DNA of 64,000 bases from Isoetes taiwanensis (Eukaryota > Streptophyta > Lycopodiopsida > Isoetales > Isoetaceae): positions 1,058,001 to 1,122,000 of the forward strand of contig JAJEKV010000146.1 of the NCBI GenBank assembly GCA_021234155.1, read 5' to 3'. The translations under genes were made by a program, and so were the position numbers. Of this stretch, positions 1 through 9,735 are shown piece after piece; position 1 is the first letter of the stretch, and every line of letters begins with the position of its first letter. The notes beneath the pieces are model-generated. The model was not told the DNA's origin and searched no databases. It saw nothing but the letters and a program-made list of their open reading frames with translations.

Positions 1-51
1 AGCAAGAAGTCTAAGCTCGTTCACCAACACAATGAAACTGCAAGTCTTCCA

Positions 52-1433
52 TTGGTGAACAAAATGTTGGAGAAGCTTCCAAAATTTCCTTTACACAACT
101 TCGGATATAAGTGGCAGGCAGGCCAGTACAAAGAACTCCTTGATAACTTGCCTGGAGATGCTTACCTATCCGTGGTTGACTTCGCAGAGAATTATACTTT
201 TAAGGAGCAGAATGAAGTTCAGTCCATGCGCTGGGTCAACAACCAGATAACTATATTTGTTCAAATAACCTATCAGGTTGATCCAGAGACAGACACCATT
301 GAGAAGGAAACACACTACTATGTGTCGGATGATAGGGAACATGACACACTTTTTGTTCAACATTGTTTTATGAAATATTTTGAGTACTTAAAGCAGAAAG
401 GCAATGTCCCCAAACAGACTATGTATTTTCAGATGGTCTTTGCATCACAATTCAAAGCACCCGGATCATTTTATTTTGTTGGAAGGTACGGTTGTGATCT
501 GAGAGGTCAACATGATGTGGAACTTCTTTGGATCAAACCATGGAAAAGGTGAACATGATGGGAAGGCGCGAGAATTGAAAAGATGGATACGAGGTCTCTG
601 ACTTAAACATCCTGACATTAAACTAGATAATGCCCATGATGTGGTGAAAATTGCAGAGAAACAATTTCAATGTGGTACATCTGAGTGGACTGAAAATGGA
701 AGAAAAGTTCGGAGATACTTCTGGGAAATAAAACCTGAGGATATCAACGGGGAAAAAGGCTTGGGGTGCGAGACAATTCCAAAACCGGGCAAATTCATTC
801 AGGTCCATGGATTCAAAGACAGAAATCCAACACAGCTACATACCAGAAAGCTATCATGTTTTTGCAGCAATTGTTTGGATGGAAAATGGGACATGTGTGA
901 GAACAAATTGTATGTAGATGAATGGGACCTTGTAGTCGTTGAACCATCCTCCAATGTTCATGCAGATGTGGAAGAGACCCGCAAGTCTACAAGGCCACTA
1001 TACTCAACCTTGGCAAATGTACTTGCATAAGCACTTAGAGAAGGAGACGACTTTGCGATTCTTTGCACCTAAAGGGAACGAGGAGGATTCTGTATTTTGG
1101 ATGTTGCTATGCACCAAGCCAAAATTTGAAGTTGAAAATGACTTCAAGCAGAACGGAAACTTGTTTATGAGAGGTGAAACCGTTGTGGAGGGCATTTACT
1201 ATAGAAAGAAGCCTCGGTCAAAGGTGATGTATGAGTTGTTGACAAACGAGCCAAAGTCACTTGTATTCTCTACTCAAATTTGTGCTATTCGAGTTCGATG
1301 CGGCCAGATCAAGAAAGGTGCTCGAATCTGTTTCTGTGCTAGACCCAGTGCAGATGAGGAAAAGATTCTAGAAAACTTGCCCGAGGTTTTATCGATGAAG
1401 ATAGCATGTCCGATGAAGAATATTTGAACACAT
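52..1433 (+). pseudogene. Decayed DDE-type transposase-like gene (family best known from cnidarians)
   Basis: The coding signal is spread over three reading frames: 52-552, then about 520-1030, then 939-1427. Motifs I recognise from a widespread family of transposon-derived proteins are VDFAENY and NEVQSMRW (first frame), ASQFK and FYFVGR (first frame), SNHGKGEHDGKA (second frame, around 530-575), and a cysteine-rich tail TRKLSCFCSNC. The acidic positions in these motifs fit an RNase-H-like nuclease, but the assignment is from memory of the family. Around 430-445 the usual SDGC-type motif reads FQMVF, which can be explained by two compensating single-base indels, so a likely catalytic Asp is lost. 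A frame change near 480-520 and a stop at about 598 also break the gene. The 5' end lies outside the window. It differs from the transposase at 40-43 kb. Confidence 0.6.
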
Positions 1434-2047
1434 TCTTACAAAGGTTAGGAAATGATTCAGAAATTTTGAATATGTTGTTGTGTCTTGCCTTGTTTGGGAA
1501 TAATATAAGAAACTCAATTCCATGCTCAATTGTATTTTGATGTCCCTTGTTTCAATGTAATATGTTTGCTTCTGATGTAATATGTAATTGTATATTGATG
1601 TCCCTGATGTAACATGCCCCAGGTTCACCACATGTTTCACCACATGTGTTTCACCACATGTGGTGACACATGTGTTTCACTACATGTTTCACTGCGTGTT
1701 TCACTTTACTGTCTCTTCTCCGACCACGGATAGATCCTTACGAGCGGCTTTTCTCTTGAAATGCTTTCCTTTTCCTTAAATTCTCTCGGTCCCATCAATT
1801 CCTCTCATCATCCTTTGGCTGACAGCCGTACCCGAAAATCATTATGGGATGGCAAAAATTAATGACCTCGGGCAACCCAAAAGGCCCGAGATGCCATTCT
1901 TCTTGCTCCCGACCGAGTTTGATTTATTCTGGCGGATTAGGGGAGCAGAGCGGTTCAAAGCAGCGGTCCTTGGGAAGTAGTTTACGATTTCTGATTGGGT
2001 GGGAAGCGTTTTACTGATTTACAACAACGGCGGCTACTTCAGCAGAC
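1434..2047. other. Gene-free stretch with a motif array
   Basis: No supportable gene. AT-rich sequence follows the transposase remnant, then the CACATGTG array listed separately, then about 300 bases that contain no convincing coding signal. Confidence 0.5.
1612..1704. repeat. TTTCACCACATGTG array
   Basis: About six imperfect copies of TTTCAC(C/T)ACATGTG. The middle of the array is almost a palindrome, centred on CACCACATGTGGTG at about 1,653-1,666 and flanked on each side by CACATGTGT-like sequence. The same motif recurs at 3.79, 6.49 and 10.5 kb. Confidence 0.7.
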
Positions 2048-2667
2048 ATGGCCAACTTCACCTCTTGGATGCTGCAAAACGATGGAGTGCCGGAATGGGA
2101 CAATGTGACCAGAGAAGAAGAGCCCATAATACCTAGGCGTGCTGTCCCGATTTTCAGCCATGCAGAATGGATGGACATGCTCAGGCAACAGAAATTACTC
2201 TATTCACCGGATGAGAATATGACCCGCGAGAAATCTTGAAAACTCTCACCGGAAGGTTGAATTGTACACCACGGCTCCCGGACCTCTCAACTTACTCTGC
2301 CTCCTTTGAAATTTTTACACACCGGCATCTTTGGCCCCTCCTCATACTATTGACCGGGATGCGCAAAGGTTGAGACCTTTTACGCTTAATGGCTACCAAG
2401 CCTTTACACTAGACGAGGTTCCTCTTTTTTTGTTATGATAGGTTGTTTAGGAGGACCAATTCATTCACTTGAGGGGATATGTACTATCATCACAAGGCCT
2501 TGCGGGATGGACATGGAGAAGCTGCTATTCGTTTGGTAATACTCCACCATTATGGTTTTTGCTTTCCCTCCGAATGGGAGCAAATAGGTTTGGGAAGCTG
2601 ACCGGTGGCCACCGATCTGGTGATCATAGAAGATGACGAGGAGGAGCTGGACCCGGATCTCTTTTGA
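2048..2667 (+). pseudogene. Unrecognised gene fragment, broken
   Basis: An ATG at 2,048 opens 63 codons (start MANFTSWML) ending in a TGA at 2,237-2,239. About 350 bases further on, a different frame ends in an acidic tail, VIIEDDEEELDPDLF, directly before TGA and TAG stops near 2,665. The tail looks like a genuine protein end, but nothing joins the two parts without stops or frame changes. The product is not recognised. It could be a short multi-exon gene or a decayed one; the evidence does not decide. Confidence 0.3.
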
Positions 2668-2774
2668 TAGACCCACGGGAATGAAAACAAGTGTATATAA
2701 TCTGAAATGTAACCTTATGTAATCATTTTATATGTTTAATATAAATCTTCACTCTTCAATCTTTTCTTGTTTAA

Positions 2775-3098
2775 TTGACAGGGGTGATAGTGACACCTGA
2801 GAAAAATTACATTAAGGATGAGCGGAATGGGACAGAGAAACACATGATGAAACCCACCTTTGGAAATCATCACATCAAATGCAAGGTCAATCATTCAAAA
2901 GCTGGGTCAGGGGAAAGATTGGAGGGAAACCCTAAATCTAATTTTGCATGCGGACATTGGCTTATCCCGATCCGGCTATGGCGGAAGAAAGCGAGAAGGA
3001 GAACACGGGCACAAACAATTTTGCGGTTCAAATGCGATCGCGATCTGGTAGGACCTATCTTTGGAGCTAATAAACCCGAAGGAGCAGGCGGATATTAG
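2775..3098 (+). CDS. Uncertain ORF, possible exon, unknown product
   Basis: An open frame of 107 codons begins just after a plausible splice acceptor (TTTAATTGACAG at about 2,770-2,781). The peptide is basic (WRKKARRRTRAQ near the C-terminus) and shows no family I know. The interval 3,100-3,690 that follows has only short, mutually contradictory frames. This could equally be non-coding. Confidence 0.2.
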   Translation: MTGVIVTPEKNYIKDERNGTEKHMMKPTFGNHHIKCKVNHSKAGSGERLEGNPKSNFACGHWLIPIRLWRKKARRRTRAQTILRFKCDRDLVGPIFGANKPEGAGGY

Positions 3099-3785
3099 AG
3101 GAGCGGAGGACCCATGAATTCCGAGGTATTCTAGGCTTAAAACATAGGTTAATTCTCGATGGGCTTAAAGAATTAGAAGCCAAGGCATTGATAGGCGGTT
3201 GCCTTTCTTTGTAGTAGATGTTGTTTTTACACGGATGATGTTGTTTACAGATGCGGTCGGGGAGACTTAACAGAGCTGGTGCGTGTGGACGGGGTTACAG
3301 GGGTGGTGTATGATTCGAAGATGAGTTCTCGGCTCTCCCCATGCTTGAGGAAGAGGATATGTTCATCCAACTAAAGCGGGAAATGATCCATGCTTCAGCC
3401 ATTAAAAAGTGCTCAACAGGCGGATGCATGGAGACACAACAACACGAGACAATACTTTTATGAATCAGATCATCAAGTGGGAGCGTAAACGAGAAGCTCA
3501 TGTTTTAGTGTTCTTTGGATTACACCAACTATTCACCGTAAACACTTGATGAAATCTTGAACGTATTTTGGAAGAAGAAGAGTTCTGAGATCTCACAATG
3601 CGGGGATCCGATTGAGGCCCGAGAATCGTATGTCATCTCTAATGCATTTTGATAATACTAGAAGCTCGGGGTTATAGTTTTCCCGATTTTTTACGCATAC
3701 TTCATTTCATAAGAAGTATGAACTATTCTAAGGGTATGGTAGATTTCCATATGTATTTTTCTCCCTTTGAAATATAAAAACAACG

Positions 3786-3847
3786 TTTGCATCACCACAG
3801 ACTTCACCACGTTTTCACCACGGCTTTCACCACAGATTTCACCATAA
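3786..3847. repeat. TTTCACCAC(A/G)G short array
   Basis: Four to five adjacent copies of a roughly 15-bp unit containing TTCACCAC, related to the arrays at 1.6, 6.5 and 10.5 kb. Confidence 0.6.
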
Positions 3848-4397
3848 TCGGCCCGGGGACATTGACCATTTTTGACCCGGTCGAGGAAAATGGAATGGCT
3901 CTCAATTCGATAGTATCTTGACTGATTTTGGTGACGCAATATATGGATCCCAAATTAGGTCCCCGAATTGATATGAGGCCAAAATTCATTAAGCTCTGCT
4001 TTGTGCAAAGATTCTTGCAAGGCCACTAACTTTTGCTTGAGGGAATTACGTGTTTTTCTTTTGGTTTCTTTTTTGAACTCTATTTCTTTTGAACCCGAGC
4101 CACCCATCTCATATTTTCCTATTTGCCGAAATGGTTTTACCATATTTTGTTAGTGTGCGGATCATAGATTCTCGCACCTTCAAATGACAAAAAGTTCAAA
4201 TTTAAGCGCAAGTTCAAATTTAACCGAAAGAACAAGTGGAAACTTCGAGAATGCAGTTAAAAGCAAAACAAGTTCTATTGCAAAACAAGGACTATTGCAA
4301 AACAAGTTCGTCATTAATGAAAAGCCTTTACAAAGAATAGTCACAAGGACTATTGCCAAAAAAAAATTGAAACCGGGGATTACAATACAAATCTAAA

Positions 4398-4919
4398 CTA
4401 ATCAAAGGGGCCATCTTGAGCTCTATATGGAGGTCGCCCCTCGCATGAGCATACATCTTCATTTCGAGGAGTCTCCTCGTCATCATAACTGCATGCACCC
4501 ACTCGAGCACCCGCAATGAAGCGGCGGCTTGATGATCCATGATGAGCTTCTCCACCCGGTGGAGTGAACTTGGCCACCATCGTGAATCGGGCGGCCTCCT
4601 GCGGTGGAGGAAGACGGATCCTCCGCAGAAGAAGCCCGCGATTTCGACCGCGGCCGGCCGCGAAGGAGCAGGCACAATGGCCGGGATAGTGTTCCTGTGG
4701 AGTGTAGTCTTGAACTTGGCCATGGCGGAAGTGAAGGAGATGGACGGAATGGGGAAGGAGTGAAGGAGATGATGGGGAATAGGCGATGGGGACGGAATGA
4801 AGCTGCAGGGCAGAATTTTGGGAATAAAAGGGATGCAAATCGTAGGCATTCATACGATTTTGGGAATGAATGCCAAAAGGGACGTTTGCATGCATGCCAC
4901 CTAGGCTCCAACATGCCAC
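4398..4919 (-). other. GC-rich island with overlapping ORFs on both strands
   Basis: The stretch is clearly more GC-rich than its surroundings and is open in several frames: 173 codons at 4,398-4,919 and 173 codons at 4,328-4,849 on the minus strand, and 106 codons at 4,604-4,924 on the plus strand. Because several frames are open together, open length alone is not evidence of coding. The minus-strand frame containing MVAKFTPPGGEAHHGSS is the most protein-like to my eye, but I recognise no domain. It includes the palindrome CGCGGCCGGCCGCG near 4,651-4,664. Confidence 0.25.
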
Positions 4920-4955
4920 AGTAAAGGGTCAAGCATGCCACATAGACCGAAAGTA
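4876..4955. repeat. CATGCCAC(CTAGG) repeat units
   Basis: Three units of the form CATGCCAC, two of them spaced by CTAGGCTCCAA or AGTAAAGGGTCAAG. The larger array of the same unit is at 6,366-6,482. Confidence 0.55.
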
Positions 4956-5219
4956 TTAGGAAAATCCACTTACTGTGGCAATTGTGTAAAGGGTACTGTA
5001 GTTATGAATATAAAGAAGTTTCTGTATTGCATTCTCATTTTTTATGCTTCAGTTACAGAAATTTGTACTTGAATGTTGAATGAATTCCAAGGTATAACTG
5101 GATTAAACTGAATTAAACTGAATTAAACTTGCACAAGGCCTGTTAGACATATGGGTGAGATCAAAGAAAGGCACCCTGTGGTATCTGTTTTTAGAAACAG
5201 GCCTGTGGTAAAACAGAAT

Positions 5220-5545
5220 TAGAAATTTACACAAGGCACAATTTTACACAAGACACAAAGCCATTACAAACTATTTTCTGGATTAAACAAAAGGCACAAG
5301 GCCTGGATTACAGTCGGCACAAGGCCATCATATGTTAAAACAGAAAATACCAGAATACTTCAGAATTAGAAATTTACACAAGGTTCAAAAAGGCACAAGG
5401 CCATCATATATTCAAAAAGGCACTAAGGCCATCATATATTACAAAGAGGCACTAAGGCCTGTATCACAAGGGGTGAGTTCACAAGGGGGTGAGATCAACA
5501 AGGGGGTGAGATCAAATGAAGGCACTAAGGCCTATATACCATCTG
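5220..5545. repeat. GGCACAAGGCC degenerate array
   Basis: GGCAC(A/T)AAGGCC recurs about eight times at irregular 25-50 bp spacing, often followed by ATCATAT. A side series of GGGGGTGAGATCA occurs near 5,470-5,515. No gene is supportable between about 4,960 and 5,719. Confidence 0.6.
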
Positions 5546-5719
5546 TTTAAAAAAAAAAAAATACAAAGGCACAAAAGGCCTGTAGACTAACTTGATCAAA
5601 AGAAAAAAAGGAGAAATAAAAAGGTGGCACAGCCGGGACTTCAAGCTTCATATGTAAGAAAAAGTGAAGAAAATTAGTTTAGAATACATAAAAGAAAGCA
5701 AAAATTTAATGCATGCATG

Positions 5720-6208
5720 CTACTTACTCTGTAGAAAATTTTGGAGTTCCAAAAAAAATTCATGTTCTTCTTCGTCTTCTACCTCTTCTTCTTCTTCTTC
5801 TTCGGTCTGGTCTTCGCTCCATTCGTTATCAGAATCTTGGGAATCAAATTGATCATCAGAAGAAGCTTCATCAGAGGAATCGAAATTAGAGGAGGATTCC
5901 ACCTCTTCTGAAAGCTCCGAAAGATCTTCAGAGCTTTCAGAAGAGGTGGAATCAGACTCAGAGCTCTCAGGCTCAGGGCTCTCGGGTACTGGGCTCTCAG
6001 GCTCGGGCTCCAGCAAATGGTAATTTGGCCAAGATCCTATTTCATAACTGGCCATCACCTGTGCCAAAGGAATTGAAAGCAGTTTCCGGCGCTTAGGGGA
6101 GGGAGAGCGAGAGCGAGAGGGAGAGGGAGAGGCAGAGCCGGAGGGAGAGCGGCAGCGCTTCGACATTCTGTTGGAAGGAATTGGACGATGCTTCTCCTTC
6201 ACGACCAT
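5720..6208 (-). CDS. Acidic, serine-rich hypothetical protein with an SR/basic N-terminus
   Basis: A complete 162-codon frame from ATG (6,206-6,208) to TAG. The N-terminal third is Ser/Arg/Pro-rich (SPSPSRSRSPSPKRRK, residues about 25-41), followed by a short ordinary-looking segment (LLSIPLAQVMASYEIGSWP), then a long Ser/Glu/Asp tract, a run of EEEEEEE, and the end ELQNFLQSK. The KRRK cluster could act as a nuclear signal. The low-complexity part comes from TTC/TCC-rich DNA on the plus strand, which produces open frames by chance, so only the hydrophobic middle segment and the clean start and stop support a real gene. No family recognised. Confidence 0.4.
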   Translation of the reverse strand: MVVKEKHRPIPSNRMSKRCRSPSGSASPSPSRSRSPSPKRRKLLSIPLAQVMASYEIGSWPNYHLLEPEPESPVPESPEPESSESDSTSSESSEDLSELSEEVESSSNFDSSDEASSDDQFDSQDSDNEWSEDQTEEEEEEEVEDEEEHEFFLELQNFLQSK

Positions 6209-6365
6209 AGCCTATAAAGGCTGGCGTGAAATTAATTTCGTAGGCTACGATTTTAGGATTTCGTACCATTAGTATCTTAGTCGTAATGATTTAGTAGGAT
6301 ATACTAATAATAACCTCGAAATGACCATTATTTTATTTTCTAAAAAACATAAAAAAGGTCATGTA

Positions 6366-6482
6366 AAGGCTCAAGCATGCCAAGGTGGCTCAAATATGCC
6401 ACCTAGGCTCAAACATGCCAAGGTGGCTCAAACATGCCACCTAGGCTCCAACATGCCACGTAAGCTCCAACATGCCACCTAT
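6366..6482. repeat. About 20-bp tandem repeat alternating AGGTGGCTCA and CCTAGGCTC
   Basis: Six consecutive units share AACATGCCA followed by either AGGTGGCTCA or CCTAGGCTC(C/A). The first two alternations are strict. GGTGGC and GCCACC in neighbouring units are complementary, so the array can fold. Confidence 0.7.
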
Positions 6483-6483
6483 G

Positions 6484-6592
6484 ATTCACCACATGATTCA
6501 CCACATGGTTCACCAAATGCACCACATGATTCACCACATGCACCATTTGCATCACCACATCTATCACGACATGTAACACCACATTGTCATGA
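6484..6592. repeat. TTCACCACATG array
   Basis: About eight copies of (T)TCACCACATG or CACCACATG, directly continuing from the CATGCCACC array. On the minus strand it reads as repetitive Val/His/Asn codons, which I regard as non-coding. Confidence 0.65.
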
Positions 6593-6929
6593 ATCTTTGA
6601 ATACATCAATTTCTTCTGGAGATTTGAACTCCACCAGAGTGTTGCTCTGGTCAGCCAGAAAAGTCTATTGTATACAATAGTATATAACAATGTACATTAG
6701 AGTGTCAATGAAAGAATAGGTTACAAGAATAACCTCTTTGGTTACAATAATACAAACATGTGATTACAAGTAAAGATCTATTGATCTGTCAACCCTCGAC
6801 TTCATTACTACAAAGAAGCGTGCTTCACAACATCAATCATCATTCTGCGGCGTGTCCAACATTTCGCAACTAGAAATTGGTACACCACGCAACAAACATA
6901 TCAGGCCTCACATTGGATGAGTAATACCT

Positions 6930-7724
6930 TCAAATTTCTGAACTCACCTTGCATTGGGATATATGTCCAAGTCTCGCATTCTTGCAGCCACAACTTTCTT
7001 TACAAAGACACATATAGCGGGACCACCACGACCAAAGAATCAATCGGTGAGTGGGGGAACTTGTAATTTTCTTGTGGCGCAGCTTTATGGTGCTTGGGAA
7101 TTTTGTGTTTGCATCCTCAACAAAACTCATGACAGTTTCCGGAGCCCTTGTACATTTCTAATTTTGTCAAAATGGTACACACCGGCCGACATTTAAGCGG
7201 GTGACCTCCAAGACCTACAATGACATACACCGGTCGATTACTACGCGATAACATCTTTGGCATAATGGTACATTCGAAATTGCAAGTTGAGGGTTCAACA
7301 CTTTGTCCTTTGAAGCAAGCTCGTTCGACGGTAATGTGTAAATGGCGGATCCATGAAATGGAACCTGTTCCATGTCATGCTTGATGATGAGGTGGTGCAT
7401 ACACCGCCAAAGTCCAAGGTGCGGTAAAACAAGATGATTTAAGAAACAAATGTAAGACTTCAAACTGAGTTGTTTATATTAAATTACTAACCTCATGAAG
7501 AAATGGACTATCTGTCTTTGAACCAATCCCTGCTTTTCTCCAATATTCGATTGCCTCTTGGTCAAGCACAAGAGGCTCCTGCTGTCCTTTAAACACTTCA
7601 AGTGGCAAGTGTGTTCGGTGGGATGTGCGCTCTTAACACTGCAGTCCCTCGTCTTTGGTGGTGTAAGTTTACATTCAACAAATGGAAGATCATTGAAAAC
7701 CTTGAGGAACATTGAAATAGCCAA
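6930..7724 (-). pseudogene. Unrecognised broken coding region
   Basis: On the minus strand several protein-like pieces follow each other in changing frames: one at 7,724-7,479, then one at 7,463-7,215 with VPLCQRCYRVVIDRC, then a shift to a frame containing GLGGHPLKCRPVCTILTK near 7,215-7,150, then PIDSLVVVVPLYVSL near 7,050-7,010. A plausible donor (CAA|GGTGAG) follows near 6,945. The pieces are more protein-like than chance, but stops and shifts separate them and no family is recognised. It may be a downstream continuation of the FCP1-like pseudogene above 7,857. Confidence 0.3.
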
Positions 7725-7856
7725 GAAATGAACAATTGAAGTAAAACTTTGTTTATATTAAAAAGTCAAGAGAGGTTACATCATATACACAATAATACTA
7801 TTTCTAGGCTTTAGTTCTATGTTTTTTCATCATATTAATACAAATTTGACTCTCGA

Positions 7857-8456
7857 TTGTCAAACATATTCACATTTTGTTGCTTTCGACATAACTTTGC
7901 ACATTCCCCCATATACGCAACCCCGAAGCCAAACCTTTAGATCATTCATGAGGAAATTGCCATCTACTCTGTCGGGGCTCTCAATTTGTTTGGGACAGAT
8001 CATGGTGTTTGGCATTGAGGTACCCCCTTTGTATCTGGCTTTGTCATCAATGAGAAGCACGTTCTCTTTTTGTGAAACACGGAAATTGTCGTAGACCTTT
8101 TTCAGTGCTTCAAAAAATTGGCTTTTTCTTGTTAAATAAATTTGTGTTGGTACACCGATCCCGACTCCATATGAACTTGAATTTGTCCTTGTGTTTCATC
8201 AATGCTCCCTTAACTATGACTCTCAAGTTTTGAGCTGCGAGGCTGGACCAAAGTGCTATATGAAAATTCTCGATTTGCACCAATCAATGAACTCGGCCCG
8301 GCCTGGTCTAGTTACTACCCACTTGGTTTACGTTAAGTGTGATCAACTTAACATCATCTTCTTTGGCGTGGGTATGGACTCACTCTTGTCATAGCTTCTA
8401 CCCGAACTCCATTGTAGTAAAAACAAGCGAGGATTGGGCTTAACCTTGTAGTCTTA
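7857..8456 (-). pseudogene. FCP1/NIF-type (HAD) phosphatase-like pseudogene
   Basis: The pieces in order match the NLI-interacting-factor/FCP1 phosphatase fold. TRPGRAEFIDWCKSRI comes first (about 8,315-8,265), then a frame change, then IALWSSLAAQNLRVIVK and KFKFIWSRDRCTNTN (about 8,260-8,140), then a 1-base shift, then FFEALKKVYDNF and the HAD motif ENVLLIDDKARYKGG (about 8,110-8,030), ending at a TGA near 7,860. Family members remove phosphate from Ser/Thr residues using a DxDxT motif. The matching position here (about 8,420) reads FYYNGVRVEA where DLNGxLVxx is usual, so both catalytic Asp appear lost. Multiple stops and at least two frameshifts make it a pseudogene. Confidence 0.6.
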
Positions 8457-8472
8457 CGCATGGGCCGAGTTG

Positions 8473-8563
8473 GTGCGGGGCTGGAAACTTCGCTTGACAT
8501 TTCTTGGTGCGGGGCTGGAAAACTTCAAAGCATCTCTTCGTGCGGGGCTGGAAACTTCGCCCG
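8473..8563. repeat. Three 34-bp tandem units with GTGCGGGGCTGGAAACTTC
   Basis: The core occurs at 8,473, 8,506 and 8,540, so the period is 33-34 bp. On the minus strand it encodes a repeated Phe-Gln-Pro-Arg-Thr-like peptide and may be part of a degraded exon next to the FCP1-like pseudogene. Confidence 0.6.
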
Positions 8564-9244
8564 AGAATGTCTTGGAGGTGTCTTTTTGCTTGGAATTCTG
8601 CTCTTGCTTTTTCTCGAGACACTTCCGGCTGCAAAAATTTAATGATTCGGTAACTATATGGGTCAAATTAAAAAGAAGACAGGCACAAAAGGTTGGAAGT
8701 TACCTTGTGACTTACATTCACCAAACGATTTGTTCAGATCATAACCTGATGCATCTGCTGATTTGGCGATTGGTGTGGAGCATGACTTCACGCGATCTGG
8801 CGATGCGGCGATTGTTGTCGATTGGAGCACCCACTGGAGCTTGACTTGATGCACCCTCTTGATTTGTTGACATCTACGATTTGTCCGAGCTTCAGAACCC
8901 CCGATGCATCTTCCGATTTGCCCGAAGTTTCTATCGTGTCTAATGCTTTTCGAAGGGGTGTGAGTGTCTTGTCCCCCCCCTACGACCACATTGTACCTCT
9001 ATATCTACAAAGTAGGGATGAAGAAGTAAGCTACATATCCCAATTGCATCAAACAAGACTTGGTTACCTTTGAGGGTAGAAAATAATTCCCTTTTGGTGT
9101 GCGGATGGACTCACATAGTCATTGCCACCGGTATGAGCAGTTAGACCTGAATTAGTAAAAGCGGCACCATGCTCGCAAACCGGAATTGAATCACAATTGA
9201 TTGTAACTATGCTTTGGTTTTTTTAACTAAGCTCCAGACTTTTT
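8564..9244. other. Unassigned stretch
   Basis: A 108-codon minus-strand frame (8,663-8,989) and 83 plus-strand codons (8,822-9,073) overlap each other and show no recognisable domain. I see nothing else. Confidence 0.3.
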
Positions 9245-9628
9245 TACTCTCTTTACGATGTTCCTGTTTTTATATATCTAAAGTGTCCCCTAAAATGAGC
9301 GAGCGATCTCATCCCAGGGGGCACTTTAGATACACAAAACAGGAGAAGCAAAAGAGACTAAGCCAGCCAGGATCTTGTTTTATGTCGGGCTTACTCCCTT
9401 TTCGAGTTTCCTGCTTGATGTATCTAATTAGCCACCGAAAGTGAGCGATGTCATCCTAGGGGCAAATTAGATACAACAAACAGAAAACGAAGGAGACTAA
9501 GCCAGGCTTACTCTCTTTTCGAGTTTCCTGCTTGATGTATCTAATTCGCCACCTAAAATGAGTGAGCGACCTCATCCTATGGGGCAAATTAGACACATCG
9601 AGCAGGGACAAACGAAAGAGACTAAGCC
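9245..9628. repeat. Three tandem imperfect hairpins (miRNA-precursor-like or foldback units)
   Basis: The units lie at about 9,245-9,364, 9,388-9,503 and 9,505-9,628. In each, a left arm of about 45 bases (GGCTTACTC...TGTATCTAATT-GCC in units 2 and 3) is complementary to the right arm (GGGCAAATTAGATAC...GAGACTAAGCC), with mismatches and small bulges. The roughly 30-base loop can itself pair (CCCC...GGGG enclosing ATGAG...CTCAT in units 1 and 3). The spacer between units 2 and 3 is a single base. No ORF fits. This is either a cluster of structured non-coding RNA precursors or a tandemly amplified foldback element. The transcribed strand is unknown. Confidence 0.7.
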
Positions 9629-9735
9629 AGGGTGAAAGATTAGGAAGTCCACTAATCCTAATTGGCATCTGTCCCTTACATCAGGCCCTTAGCATGTAAA
9701 CTAAGCTACCTATAAGTGCTCACCTGTAAGTGCCT

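Noticed and set aside
6600-6720. A SINE on the minus strand (GGAGTTCAAATCTCC as B-box)
   Set aside because: The B-box-like sequence is good but the A-box match is weak and there is no tail or target duplication.
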